DNA from: DATDFB01 sp035276475
GTDB lineage: Bacteria > Acidobacteriota > Thermoanaerobaculia > Gp7-AA8
Assembly (NCBI GenBank): GCA_035276475.1
Contig: DATELQ010000088.1
Coordinates: 18,550 to 82,549 of the forward strand
DNA length: 64,000 nucleotides
Direction of reading: 5' to 3'
Below are positions 34,811 to 45,304 of the stretch, piece by piece; within the stretch, counting starts at the first letter, position 1; the number at the start of each line of letters is the position of its first letter. Below the pieces are notes generated by a model that was given only the letters and a program-made list of their open reading frames with translations, did not search any database and had not been told where the DNA came from. Both the position numbers and the translations under genes were made by a program.

Positions 34811-35881
34811 ATGAGCCCACTGTCACGAAAATCTTCGGCCGTCGACTACTACAAAAAGATCGCGCGCTGGATGCTGCCTCACCTGAAGGACCGCCCGATC
34901 GCGATCAAGCGCTTCCCCGGCCCGATCGGCGGCCTGGCGTTCTGGGAGAAAGACGCGCCGGCGTTCACGCCGAAGTGGGTGCGCACGGTCGACGTGCCGC
35001 GGCGCAGCGACGGCACGACGATCCACTACATCGTCGCCGGCGACGTAAAGACGCTGACGTGGATAGCCTCCGTCGGCGGGATCGAGATCCATCCGTTCCT
35101 CCACCGCGCGCCGCGGCTCGACGAGGCGACGGCGGTGGTGTTCGATCTCGATCCGGGCGAGGGGGCGACGTTCACGCAGTGCTGCGACGTGGCGCTGATC
35201 CTCAGACATGCGCTGGCATCGCTGAAGCTGAAGGCGTTCGCGAAGGTATCGGGCTCGAAGGGCTTGCAGGTCTACGTGCCGCTCAACAGCGGCGCAACGC
35301 ATGCGGCCACGGAGGCGTTCGCGCGGATCGTGGCCGAGGAGCTGGCGCGCGCGCATCCGTCGCTCGTCGTGGCGGAGATGGCGAAGACGTTGCGGCGGAC
35401 GAAGGTGTTCATCGACTGGAGCCAGAACGCCGACTACAAGACGACCGTGGCGGTGTACTCGCTGCGCGCGACCGGCAGAGTATCGATGCCGGTGACGTGG
35501 GAGGAAGTGGAGACGCGAGAGCGGCTCGACTTCACGGCGACGGAGGCGTTGGCGCGCGTGCGGGAGCTCGGCGATCTATTCGCGCCGGTGTTGACGCTGA
35601 AGCAGACATTGCCGATCGAATCCGCGCCGCGCGCGCCGCGGACGCGACTCGCGCGCGGCCGCAGCCAATCCGGCCGCCACCAGTTCGTGAAGACGAAGAC
35701 GGAGCTGCGCCTCGAAGTCGGCGGCATCTTCAAGATCCGCGACAAAGTCGAAGACCGCGGCACCTACGAGATCATCGAATACGACGACTCTTGCTACGAC
35801 CTCTGGTTCGAGGGCGAGACGCTGCGCGGCGAGTGGATCCTCGAAAAAGGCGATCGCGGCTGGTCGCTGCACGACAAGTGA
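34811..35881 (+). CDS. LigD-type DNA polymerase/primase (PolDom) with a vestigial C-terminal domain
   Basis: A 356-residue protein. Residues about 10-280 are a full LigD polymerase domain (archaeo-eukaryotic primase fold): YYKKIARWMLPHLKDRPIAIKRFP, EIHPFLHRAPRLDEA, the metal-binding DLDPGEGATF, the nucleotide-binding VSGSKGLQVYVPL and the third Asp in KVFIDWSQN. In non-homologous end joining this domain adds nucleotides at breaks. The last 65 residues (HQFVKTKTELRLEVGGIFKI and DRGTYEIIEYDD, LWFEGETLRGEWIL) look like only the outer strands of the LigD phosphoesterase domain, with its core lost. No ligase domain or Ku gene is nearby. Confidence 0.85.
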   Translation: MSPLSRKSSAVDYYKKIARWMLPHLKDRPIAIKRFPGPIGGLAFWEKDAPAFTPKWVRTVDVPRRSDGTTIHYIVAGDVKTLTWIASVGGIEIHPFLHRAPRLDEATAVVFDLDPGEGATFTQCCDVALILRHALASLKLKAFAKVSGSKGLQVYVPLNSGATHAATEAFARIVAEELARAHPSLVVAEMAKTLRRTKVFIDWSQNADYKTTVAVYSLRATGRVSMPVTWEEVETRERLDFTATEALARVRELGDLFAPVLTLKQTLPIESAPRAPRTRLARGRSQSGRHQFVKTKTELRLEVGGIFKIRDKVEDRGTYEIIEYDDSCYDLWFEGETLRGEWILEKGDRGWSLHDK

Positions 35882-35906
35882 GCGCGAGACTACGTATCAA
35901 CGCGCA

Positions 35907-37955
35907 GTGCTCTTCGCGCTCGCGCTCCTTTTCGCCGCTGCAGGATCTGACCAGCCCGTCGCGCCGCTGAAGTACAGCGTCGCGCCGGGGATCGGAATTT
36001 TTCCGGCCGCGGCATCGAACGGCGACTCGACCTTCGTCGTCTGGGCGGCGGCGCAGGGGCTCGTTGCCACTCGCCTAGCGCAAGACGGCACCGTGCTCGA
36101 TACGCCGTACCTCCTCGTCACACCGGAATTCTCCGTCTATCCGTGGGACGTCGCCTGGGTCGGCGGCCACTATCTGGTCGCCTGGAACGACAGTCGATAC
36201 GGCACGTTCGTGCGGCGCTACGCACCCGACGCGACGCCGCTCGACGCCGCGCCGCGGCTCGTGAGTCCACTGCACTTCGACTTTCTACTCACCGACGGCA
36301 CGAACGCCGCCCTCGTCGGCCGCGGTCCGGTCTCGCATTTCCAGCGCATCGACGCCGACGGCACGCCCCTCGGCGCACTCAAAGCGATCGACATCGAGTT
36401 CGCGATCGGTGCGGCGAACGCGGACGGCGCGGTCTTTCTGTCCCCTGGCGGAAAGTCCGTTCACGTGGCGTGGAACGGCATCACCGGCGCGCCGCGGCAA
36501 CTCGACGTCAACTACGCCACCGTGATCGTCGCCGGCGGACCGCGTTTTCTGGTGCTCGCCCACGGCCAGGCGCTGATCCTCGACTCCGACGGCGCTCCGG
36601 CCGGCGCGACGTTCCGGCTGTACGAGCCGCCGGCGAACATCGACGTCGCCGTGTGGACGGGATCGAGCTGGATCGCCGGTTGGGACAGTAGCCACGGCGC
36701 CAGCTTTCGGCGCATCGGCGCCGAAGACCGGCCTGATGGCCCGCAGCAAGAGGTGACCGGCAGCTCCATCGGCGCCGGCCGCGCCGTCTGGAACGGCGCA
36801 CGGATGGTCGTGCTCGGTTTTGATCCCTCGGCTCTGCTCTTCGACTTCGGAGGAGACCCCGGCGTTCGCGACGTCGTCTTGGCGCGGAGCGCCGCCGAGC
36901 AGAGGGGCGGCAGCATCGTCGCCACGGAGACGCGCGCACTCGTGGCGTGGTCCGAGCGCACCGGCTCGCGGTCCCACGCCGTACGTGCGGCGTTCATCGA
37001 CGGCGGCAGGCTCTCGCCGCCCTTCGAGATCGACAGCGTCGACGACGAGTATCTGGACACGCCGGTCGTCGCCACCGACGGGCGCGACTTCCTCGTGCTC
37101 TACGTTTGCAACTACTCTCTGCCGTACGCCCGCATCGTGACGTCGGAGCAGGCCATCAGTCCGCGCATCTACCTGCCCGTTCCCGGTCCACCGCTCGCGG
37201 CGGCGTGGAACGGGAGCGCCTACGTCGCGCTCTTCGGCGGCGAGACCGTCTACGCCGCCGGACTCTCGGGCGCTCGGCTTAGCCTGCCGGTCGTGATCGC
37301 CCGAGGGGTCGGATACGGCGTCACCTCAGTGGCAACCATCGCCTGCGACGACACGGAGTGCGCCGCCGGCGTGCGCATGACCGATCATCCGCCCGGCGTT
37401 GGCGGACTCATTCCGGCAGACATCGGTGCCTTCGGCGCGCGCATAGTGCTCGACGGCTCGGCGGTCCTGGCGTCGGTCCGCCTCAACAAGGAAACGTCCG
37501 GCCCGCCGGTCCTGGCGATGCGCAGCAACGGCGCCTCACTCGTGATCTTGAACGATGCCGATCGCAGAACGCTGAGCGCCGTGCGCCTCGATGTGCCGGA
37601 GAGGCGCACGCCGCTCGTCACGCGCAACACGCCGCTCTGGCCGATCGCCGCCGACCGCGGCGGTGTTTACTGGAGCTCGACGAACCCCACCGCCGGCCAC
37701 GAGCTGCACTGGAGCCGCGTCGGCGCCGCTCCCTATCCGATCTTTTTGCAGACGGAGGATCTCGGCTGGATCCCGCAGCCGCTCGCCGCGGCGTCGACCG
37801 CGGCCTTCTCCTTCGTCACCTACACCACAGGCGAGGACGATCCGGCGCTCTTTGCCCCGCGAACCTTCCTGCGCACGTTCGCCGCCGTCGATCCGCGCGG
37901 TCCGGCGCCGCTGCCGCCGTTGCCGTCGCCGCGCCGCCGCGCGGCCGGGCATTAG
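35907..37955 (+). CDS. Secreted beta-propeller-like protein, function unknown
   Basis: A 682-residue exported protein from GTG 35907 with signal peptide MLFALALLFAAAGS. The rest is repetitive beta sequence with recurring modules of about 50 residues. Examples are GDSTFVVWAAAQGLVATRL, WVGGHYLVAWNDSRYGTFVRR, GTNAALVGRGPVSHF, WTGSSWIAGWDSS and ATETRALVAWSERTGS, which suggest a beta-propeller. It ends in a Pro/Arg-rich tail (LPPLPSPRRRAAGH). Similar proteins are common in secretomes of Acidobacteria-like organisms; no activity can be assigned. Confidence 0.8.
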   Translation: MLFALALLFAAAGSDQPVAPLKYSVAPGIGIFPAAASNGDSTFVVWAAAQGLVATRLAQDGTVLDTPYLLVTPEFSVYPWDVAWVGGHYLVAWNDSRYGTFVRRYAPDATPLDAAPRLVSPLHFDFLLTDGTNAALVGRGPVSHFQRIDADGTPLGALKAIDIEFAIGAANADGAVFLSPGGKSVHVAWNGITGAPRQLDVNYATVIVAGGPRFLVLAHGQALILDSDGAPAGATFRLYEPPANIDVAVWTGSSWIAGWDSSHGASFRRIGAEDRPDGPQQEVTGSSIGAGRAVWNGARMVVLGFDPSALLFDFGGDPGVRDVVLARSAAEQRGGSIVATETRALVAWSERTGSRSHAVRAAFIDGGRLSPPFEIDSVDDEYLDTPVVATDGRDFLVLYVCNYSLPYARIVTSEQAISPRIYLPVPGPPLAAAWNGSAYVALFGGETVYAAGLSGARLSLPVVIARGVGYGVTSVATIACDDTECAAGVRMTDHPPGVGGLIPADIGAFGARIVLDGSAVLASVRLNKETSGPPVLAMRSNGASLVILNDADRRTLSAVRLDVPERRTPLVTRNTPLWPIAADRGGVYWSSTNPTAGHELHWSRVGAAPYPIFLQTEDLGWIPQPLAAASTAAFSFVTYTTGEDDPALFAPRTFLRTFAAVDPRGPAPLPPLPSPRRRAAGH

Positions 37956-40045
37956 CTCGCGGGCGCCAACCCCCACTGCGTGAGCATGTACGCGTAGTCG
38001 AAGGCCGTGTCCTTGAGCGCGTCGTAGCGTCCCGACGCGCCGCCGTGCCCCGCCCCCATGTTCACCTTCAGGAGGATCGGCTTCGTCGACGTCGTGTTCG
38101 CGCGCAGCTTGGCCACCCACTTCACCCCCTCCCAATAGCCGACCTGCGAGTCGTTGAGCGACGTCCGCACGAGCATGTTCGGATAGGCCTTCTTCGTCAC
38201 GTTCGAGTACGGGTCGTAGCTCTTCATGTAGAGGTACGCCGGCTTCTCGTTCGGATTGCCCCACTCGATGTACTCCTGCGTCGTGAGCGGGAGGCTCGGG
38301 TCGAGCATGGTGTTGATGACGTCGACGAATGGCACGTACGCGACCACGGCCTTGAAGAGATCGGGGCGCATGTTCGTCACCGCCCCCATCAGCAGTCCGC
38401 CGGCGCTGCCGCCGCTGACGATCAGCTTCGACGGCGTCGTGTACTTCTCCTTCACCAAGTGCTCGGCCGCGGCGATGAAGTCGGTGAACGTGTTCTTCTT
38501 CGTCATCATCCGCCCGGCCTCGTGCCACTCCTTCCCCATCTCGCCGCCGCCGCGGATGTGCGCGAGCGCGTAGACGACGCCGCGGTCGAGGAGCGCCAGG
38601 CGCGCCGCGGAGAACGTGGCGTTCGACGATGAGCCATACGAGCCGTACGCCGTCAGCCACAACGGGTTCTTGCCGCTGTGCGGATCGACGCTCTTCTTGT
38701 AGACGATGGAGACCGGCACCTTCACGCCGTCGCTCGCCGTGGCCCAGATCCGCTCCGACGCGTACTGCGACTTGTCGTAGCCCGGCACCTCGGTCTGCTT
38801 GAGGAGCTTCGAGGTCCGCGCGTCCATGTCGTAGTCGTACACCGACTGCGGCGTGACGAAGGAGTTGTAGGCGTAACGGAAGACGTTCGTATCGAACTCG
38901 TGATTCTGCGCGCCGAAGATCGAGTAGGTCGGCTCCGGGAAGCTGATGCGGTGCGCCTTGCCGCTGCGCAGGTCGAGGATCTCCAGCTGTCCGAGCCCGC
39001 CCTCGCGCTCGCGGGCGACGAGGTGGTTGGCGAAGAGGTCGATCGACTCGATGCGCACCGGCTTGCGGTAGGCGATGACCTCGGTCCAGTTCTTCTGCTG
39101 CGGATCGCTGACCGGCGCGCTCACGACGCGATAGTTGATCCCGGCGTCGTTGGTGAGGAAGTAGAAGCGGTCACCGCGATGATCGCCGTAGTACTTGTGC
39201 CCTTCCTTGCGGGCGATCAGAAGCCGAGGCGCAGCCGTCGGGTCGTTGGCGGGGATGACGCGCTCCTCGGTCGTGGTCTTGCTGTCGGAGTGGATGAAGA
39301 TCCAGTCGCCGCTGCGCGAGCGGTCGGCATCGAGGTCGTAGAGCTCGTCGGTCTCTTCGTAGACGAGCGGGTCATCTTTGCTGCCGACGGAGTGGCGATA
39401 GAGGCGCCACTGCCGCTTGGCCGGGTTCTCGACGGTGTAGAAGATCGTCTTATTGTCCGCAGCCCACAGCACCGAGCCGACCTTCTGCGCGATCGTCTCG
39501 AGGTCCGCGCCAGTGCGGAGGTCGCGCACTTTCAGCGTGTACTGGCGGTAGCCGTTGTTGTCGGTGGAGTACGCGAGGAGGTTGCCGTCGTCGCTCGGAA
39601 CGTACGCGCCGAGGGACATGAACTTCTCCCCCTCGGCCAGCTTATTGACGTCGAGCGTGATCTCCTCGGCGCCATCGAGCGCCTTTTTGCGCGCCAGGAT
39701 CGGGTACTGCTTCCCCTGCTCCGTGCGCGAGTAGTAGTACCAGCCGTGCTCGCGATACGGCACCTGCACGTCGGTCTGCTTGATGTGCGAGAGCATCTCG
39801 TCGTAGAGCGACTTCTGCAGCGGCGCCGTCGAGGCCATCACGGCGTCGGCGTACGCGTTCTCCGTCTGCAGGTGAGCGATGACGTCGGGGCTGCTCTTGT
39901 CGCGAATCCAGGCGTAGTCGTCGACGCGCGTGTCGCCGTGAATCGTGGAGGACTTCGGCACTTTCTTTGCCATCGGCGGTTTCGGAACGTCTGCAGCCAA
40001 CATCGGAAGAGCGAGCAAGAGCGATGCAACCAACGCTTTTTTCAC
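37952..40045 (-). CDS. Secreted oligopeptidase B-like peptidase (S9A)
   Basis: A 697-residue prolyl oligopeptidase-family serine peptidase. GTG 40043-40045 opens the signal peptide VKKALVASLLLALPMLAA, so it is exported, unlike most cytosolic homologues. The N-terminal propeller begins HGDTRVDDYAWIRDK. The C-terminal hydrolase has LTAYGSYGSS, the nucleophile in VSGGSAGGLLMGAV, Asp in RTSLNDSQVGYWE and His in GAGHGGASGRYD. Oligopeptidase B cuts after basic residues. Convergent overlap of 4 bases with the propeller gene. Confidence 0.93.
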   Translation of the reverse strand: MKKALVASLLLALPMLAADVPKPPMAKKVPKSSTIHGDTRVDDYAWIRDKSSPDVIAHLQTENAYADAVMASTAPLQKSLYDEMLSHIKQTDVQVPYREHGWYYYSRTEQGKQYPILARKKALDGAEEITLDVNKLAEGEKFMSLGAYVPSDDGNLLAYSTDNNGYRQYTLKVRDLRTGADLETIAQKVGSVLWAADNKTIFYTVENPAKRQWRLYRHSVGSKDDPLVYEETDELYDLDADRSRSGDWIFIHSDSKTTTEERVIPANDPTAAPRLLIARKEGHKYYGDHRGDRFYFLTNDAGINYRVVSAPVSDPQQKNWTEVIAYRKPVRIESIDLFANHLVAREREGGLGQLEILDLRSGKAHRISFPEPTYSIFGAQNHEFDTNVFRYAYNSFVTPQSVYDYDMDARTSKLLKQTEVPGYDKSQYASERIWATASDGVKVPVSIVYKKSVDPHSGKNPLWLTAYGSYGSSSNATFSAARLALLDRGVVYALAHIRGGGEMGKEWHEAGRMMTKKNTFTDFIAAAEHLVKEKYTTPSKLIVSGGSAGGLLMGAVTNMRPDLFKAVVAYVPFVDVINTMLDPSLPLTTQEYIEWGNPNEKPAYLYMKSYDPYSNVTKKAYPNMLVRTSLNDSQVGYWEGVKWVAKLRANTTSTKPILLKVNMGAGHGGASGRYDALKDTAFDYAYMLTQWGLAPAS

Positions 40046-40059
40046 GCGTCGTAGTCTAC

Positions 40060-40623
40060 ATGCGAAGACTTTTCGTGGTGCTGATGCTGGCCGCTGTTGC
40101 CGCGTTTTCACAGACGCCGCCGGGCAGGCGCGTCCGCCCGCCCGGTCCCCGGCCGAATTTCCCCGGCGCGGAGAACGCGGAGATGTCGGTCAAGCAGTCG
40201 ATGGAGCGGCTGGCCAGCGAGCGGAAGACGTTCGAGACCGACGCCGCGGTGCTCGGGCATTTGCGCACAGCCGACGACGCGCTCGTCGACGCCATGCAGC
40301 CGTCGAACGCGCTCCAGAAGGCGTACGAAGAGGTGATCGAAGCGAAGCGCCTCGGTCCCGACTTCACGGTGTTGCAGGGCGTGATCGCGGCGGAGCGCGA
40401 GCTCGAAGGGGCGCGGCGCAGCCCGATCAGCGCGGACTTCGGGCACCTGCGCACGGTGGTACGCAACGAGGCCCTCGGCCCCGCCACGCGCGTCGTCATC
40501 CGCAACGCCCAACGCCTCCAGGAGGAGACGGTGGCGTGGATGAAGGTGCAGGAGCTGATCGCGGCGCACGTGCGGACGCTCTCCGACATCGCCAGCCAGA
40601 GCTTGCAGGCGTCGCAGAAGTGA
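40060..40623 (+). CDS. Exported helical protein, function unknown
   Basis: A 187-residue protein with signal peptide MRRLFVVLMLAAVAAFSQ, a short Pro/Arg/Gly-rich linker, and then all-helical sequence (EMSVKQSMERLASERKTFETDAAVLGHL onward) without Cys. Unrecognised. It is divergent from the oligopeptidase B gene with 14 bases between starts. Its TGA touches the reverse stop of the DoxX-like gene (TGATCA). Confidence 0.7.
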   Translation: MRRLFVVLMLAAVAAFSQTPPGRRVRPPGPRPNFPGAENAEMSVKQSMERLASERKTFETDAAVLGHLRTADDALVDAMQPSNALQKAYEEVIEAKRLGPDFTVLQGVIAAERELEGARRSPISADFGHLRTVVRNEALGPATRVVIRNAQRLQEETVAWMKVQELIAAHVRTLSDIASQSLQASQK

Positions 40624-41877
40624 TCAGCGGTTGAACGGGTACTCGTTGATCCAGTGGAAGCCGCGCGACGTCAGGAGAAACTGCGGCAGCGGCGCGCGGC
40701 GCAGCCTCGCCTGCACGCGCTTGCCATCGAGCCGGCCGTCGATCGTCATGACGTCCGGGGCCGGAACGGCGTAGGCGAGGGAGAACTTCTTCGTCGGATC
40801 GGTGCCGCGCGAGAGCGTCATGGTCCGCTTCGGCTCGTCGAGCTTCAGACGGAAGCGCTCGCGCCCGTCGGTCATCAATTGGATGCCGAGCGACTGCGGG
40901 TAGTCGAAGACGACCCGGCGCCAGCGTGAGGCGTCGCCGACGACCGGCGGCAGCACCCGCCCGTCGAGCGCGAACTCCTCGACGTTCCAGATGCCGCGGA
41001 ACGGCGAGCGCGCCTTGTAGATGTTCTGGTTCTCGCGCGCCTGCTGCACCGACAGGGCCACGAGCGCGAGCACGAAGAGCGTACGCGCCGCCGGCGCCCA
41101 CCGCCGCCACCGTTCGCCGAGCTGCGGCCGCAGCTCCACCGCCTCGGCTGGGCGATTGAGCACGAACACGTTGGCGAGGCGGCGCAGATCGGGCAGCAGC
41201 AGAAAGACGGCCATGGCCAAAAGGTGCGTGGAGAAGAGCTTCACCGGCACGTCGTAGGCGAAGTTGAGCATGGTGACGTTCGACATGACGGCGATGACGA
41301 CGAGCGCGCCGAGCGTGGTCGTGCGCCGTGTGGTCAGCAGAAGCCCGCCGAGCATCTCGCCCGCCCCGGTGAAGATGTTGTATGCCGCCGACGCGCCCAT
41401 GAAGGTCCAGAGGAGTCCCATCGGCGAGGCGTCGCCGAAGGGCTGGATGAGACGGTCGAGCGACGGCGCCGGAAACTGCGACTGAAGGACCTTCACCGCG
41501 CCATAACCGAACATCGCCGTGGCCAGGTAGAAGCGGACATAGACGCGCAGCCAGTGGTGCAGCGCGACGTACTCCGTGCGGCGGTCGAAGAGAGTCCAGA
41601 CGAGCGTCGCCAGCGCGGCGATGACGACGAGGCAGAAGACCTGGACGTAGTTGAAGGTCGTGTCGCCGCTGCCGTTCGGCAGGACGGTGATGGTGACGCC
41701 GAAGACGCGCAGCCCCGTCCACTTGACGATGACCTCCCACGCGTTGTCCCACCAGGCAAAGAGCTTGTCGAGGCCGGGGATGGCGCTGAACGGAAAAGGA
41801 AAGAGATAGAGGAAGAGGTAGACGGCCGCAAAGCGGAACGCCACGCGCCGCGCGGAACTCCACTCGGATTGGGGCAT
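40624..41877 (-). CDS. DoxX-like membrane protein
   Basis: A 417-residue integral membrane protein. Several helices (FAAVYLFLYLFPFPFSAIPG, YVQVFCLVVIAALATLVWTLF, YVRFYLATAMFGYGAVKVLQSQFP) include the DoxX-type features, such as GASAAYNIFTGAGEMLGGLLL. A C-terminal non-membrane part follows (GIWNVEEFALDGRVLPPV through KRVQARLRRAPLPQF). It may handle electrons or quinones as DoxX relatives do, but no cofactor residues are evident. Confidence 0.7.
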   Translation of the reverse strand: MPQSEWSSARRVAFRFAAVYLFLYLFPFPFSAIPGLDKLFAWWDNAWEVIVKWTGLRVFGVTITVLPNGSGDTTFNYVQVFCLVVIAALATLVWTLFDRRTEYVALHHWLRVYVRFYLATAMFGYGAVKVLQSQFPAPSLDRLIQPFGDASPMGLLWTFMGASAAYNIFTGAGEMLGGLLLTTRRTTTLGALVVIAVMSNVTMLNFAYDVPVKLFSTHLLAMAVFLLLPDLRRLANVFVLNRPAEAVELRPQLGERWRRWAPAARTLFVLALVALSVQQARENQNIYKARSPFRGIWNVEEFALDGRVLPPVVGDASRWRRVVFDYPQSLGIQLMTDGRERFRLKLDEPKRTMTLSRGTDPTKKFSLAYAVPAPDVMTIDGRLDGKRVQARLRRAPLPQFLLTSRGFHWINEYPFNR

Positions 41878-41886
41878 CCGCCGATT

Positions 41887-42120
41887 CTAGCTGGCGATCC
41901 TGTTATAGAAAAAGGTCTGGGTGGTGCCGCACTCGCGGCAGAGGAAGTGCAGCGTGTCCCGCCGCGTCCACGGATTCGGCGCGTCGCAGACGGGGCAGAG
42001 CGTCTCCTGCGGCGGGAAGGGACGCTCGCAGTGGTCGCACGCCACCGGCATCCCGGCAGCGTTCGCGTCATTCTCGCAGCTGACTTCGTTGCAGAAGGGA
42101 CAGCGCCAGCAAACGGCCAT
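41887..42120 (-). CDS. Small zinc-ribbon protein
   Basis: A 77-residue protein with four Cys pairs or near-pairs: CPFCNEVSC, CDHC, CPVC and CREC, fitting two zinc ribbons. It ends FFYNRIAS. Small enough to be an adaptor or nucleic-acid-binding accessory. It starts about 100 bases after the glnS stop and ends 9 bases before the DoxX-like gene, on the same strand. Confidence 0.75.
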   Translation of the reverse strand: MAVCWRCPFCNEVSCENDANAAGMPVACDHCERPFPPQETLCPVCDAPNPWTRRDTLHFLCRECGTTQTFFYNRIAS

Positions 42121-42151
42121 CGTTTATCGAGTGCGATATTAGCACACGAAA

Positions 42152-42222
42152 AGTTGTTAGTTCTTAGTTGTTAGTTCTTAGTTTACGAAAACAACTAACA
42201 ACCAAGAACTAAGAACCAAGAA

Positions 42223-42230
<8 letters not shown>
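42152..42230. repeat. Hairpin of GTTSTTR heptamers at the glnS 3' end (element D)
   Basis: The left arm is built of repeated GTTGTTA and GTTCTTA units (42153-42185). The right arm is the reverse complement type, AACTAAC, CAAGAACTAAG and AACCAAGAACTAAGAAC (42192-42230). A short TTACGAAA loop separates them. The glnS stop codon (42223-42225) lies inside the right arm. Strikingly AT-rich for this genome. Confidence 0.85.
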
Positions 42231-43866
<1,636 letters not shown>

Positions 43867-43890
43867 GGCGGGAGAGCATACACTCGCCGC

Positions 43891-44439
43891 ATGGCGCGAC
43901 TCACCGCCCTCCTCGCTCTCGTCTTCGCCCTGCCGCTCGCGGCGCAAACGGAAGTCGGCATCAGCGCCGCGCGGGCCCGCGCGAATTCGACCGACACGTC
44001 CGGCACGACGCTCTCGTTCGACCGCGGGCGCGGCTTCGGCGCGAGCATTTCGTTTGCCTCGTTCGAGCTCTCCGCGACGTCGTTGCGCTACGACGGCGCG
44101 CTCCGCCTCGACGGATCGTCAGTGAGTCTCGGATCGCTGCGCCTCGTGCCGATTGCGCTCACGAAGCAATGGCACTTCGGCTCGCTCTACGTCGGCGGCG
44201 GCGCCGCTTACGTGAAGGCGAGCAACCTCTCCAGCGCCGACCTCGACGCCACCGGCATCGGCACGATCGCCGTCGAGAGCAAGGTCTGCGCGCTCGCCAA
44301 CGCCGGCGTCGTGTACGGCCGTTTCTTCGTCGACGGCAAGTACTTCGACTATCGCACCGAGAGCAGCGCCGCCGGCAACCGTGTCCGCCTCGATCTGAAG
44401 CCGGTCGTGATCTCCTTCGGATTGCGCTTTAAGCTTTGA
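43891..44439 (+). CDS. Outer-membrane beta-barrel-like protein
   Basis: A 182-residue protein with signal peptide MARLTALLALVFALPLAAQ and alternating hydrophobic/polar strands (GFGASISFASFELSATSLRYDG, SLYVGGGAAYVKASNL, VVYGRFFVDGKYFDYR). It ends in VVISFGLRFKL, a beta-signal-like last strand. This points to a small eight-stranded barrel and hence a Gram-negative envelope. Divergent from glnS, 24 bases apart. Confidence 0.75.
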   Translation: MARLTALLALVFALPLAAQTEVGISAARARANSTDTSGTTLSFDRGRGFGASISFASFELSATSLRYDGALRLDGSSVSLGSLRLVPIALTKQWHFGSLYVGGGAAYVKASNLSSADLDATGIGTIAVESKVCALANAGVVYGRFFVDGKYFDYRTESSAAGNRVRLDLKPVVISFGLRFKL

Positions 44440-44440
44440 C

Positions 44441-45304
44441 ATGCTCTCCGAGACGCGGCTCCGTCTCGACGCCATTCACTTCGCGCGCGCGCTGCGCGAG
44501 CGGTGGGTGGCGGTGCCGGCCGCGGAGCTGCGGCGCTTCCGCATCCATCTCAAAGGACAGCAAGGGATCTTCAAGCCGGCCGAGCTCTCCGATCCGCTCT
44601 CGATCACGACGACGATCTCCTCGGCGTACACGCACGACACGATCGAAGGGAGCTGCGTCTACTACGACTTCGTGCCGCGCTCGCGCGAGCACGAGAACGA
44701 GGGGCTGAAGCGGTGCGCCGAGGCGGCGCTGCCGCTGATCTACTTCCTGCAGGTGAAGGCAAGGCCGGCTGAGCACGTCGTCTTCGCGCCGGTGTACGTG
44801 ATCGGCTGGGACGACGACGAGCGGCGCTTCCTCGTCGACCTCTCCGAGCAGCGGCCCGACGAATTCGTTACGCCCGCGCCGGCGATCAAGCAACTGCATC
44901 TGCCGCAGATCCGCACGCCGGAGAGCCCGGGCGAGATCCGCGAGCTGACGAAGAGCTACACGATCACGACGGTGCAGCGCCGCCTGCAGCAGGCGCGCTT
45001 CCGCGACGCCGTGCTGCGCGCCTGGCGCGAGCGCTGCGCGGTGTGCGAGCTGCGTTTGGGACCGCTGCTCGACGCGGCGATGTTGGACGGCGACCGCGGC
45101 ATCGCCCTCTGCGCCACGCACCACCGCGCCTTCGACATGGGCATGATCGCGATCGACGACGCATTCGTCGTGCGCGTGAAGATCGGCGCGGCTGGGGAGG
45201 GCGAGCAGGCGATGTTGCTGGCGTACGACGGGAAGAAACTCGCCGTGCCGGCTTCGTATATCCCTCGTGATGCGCCGCCTTCTGCTGGTCGCCCTGGTTC
45301 TTAG
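44441..45304 (+). CDS. HNH-endonuclease-like protein lacking the catalytic His
   Basis: A 287-residue protein. The N-terminal 180 residues are an unassigned domain. The C-terminus is clearly of the HNH type found after such domains: FRDAVLRAWRERCAVCELRLGPLLDAA, then GIALCATHHRAFDMGMI. The CxxC and CxxHH metal residues are present. In active relatives LLDAA is followed by HI-P and roughly a dozen residues holding the catalytic His; here the text goes straight to MLDGDRG. The nuclease should be inactive or altered. Its end overlaps the GDSL esterase by 35 bases. Confidence 0.75.
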   Translation: MLSETRLRLDAIHFARALRERWVAVPAAELRRFRIHLKGQQGIFKPAELSDPLSITTTISSAYTHDTIEGSCVYYDFVPRSREHENEGLKRCAEAALPLIYFLQVKARPAEHVVFAPVYVIGWDDDERRFLVDLSEQRPDEFVTPAPAIKQLHLPQIRTPESPGEIRELTKSYTITTVQRRLQQARFRDAVLRAWRERCAVCELRLGPLLDAAMLDGDRGIALCATHHRAFDMGMIAIDDAFVVRVKIGAAGEGEQAMLLAYDGKKLAVPASYIPRDAPPSAGRPGS

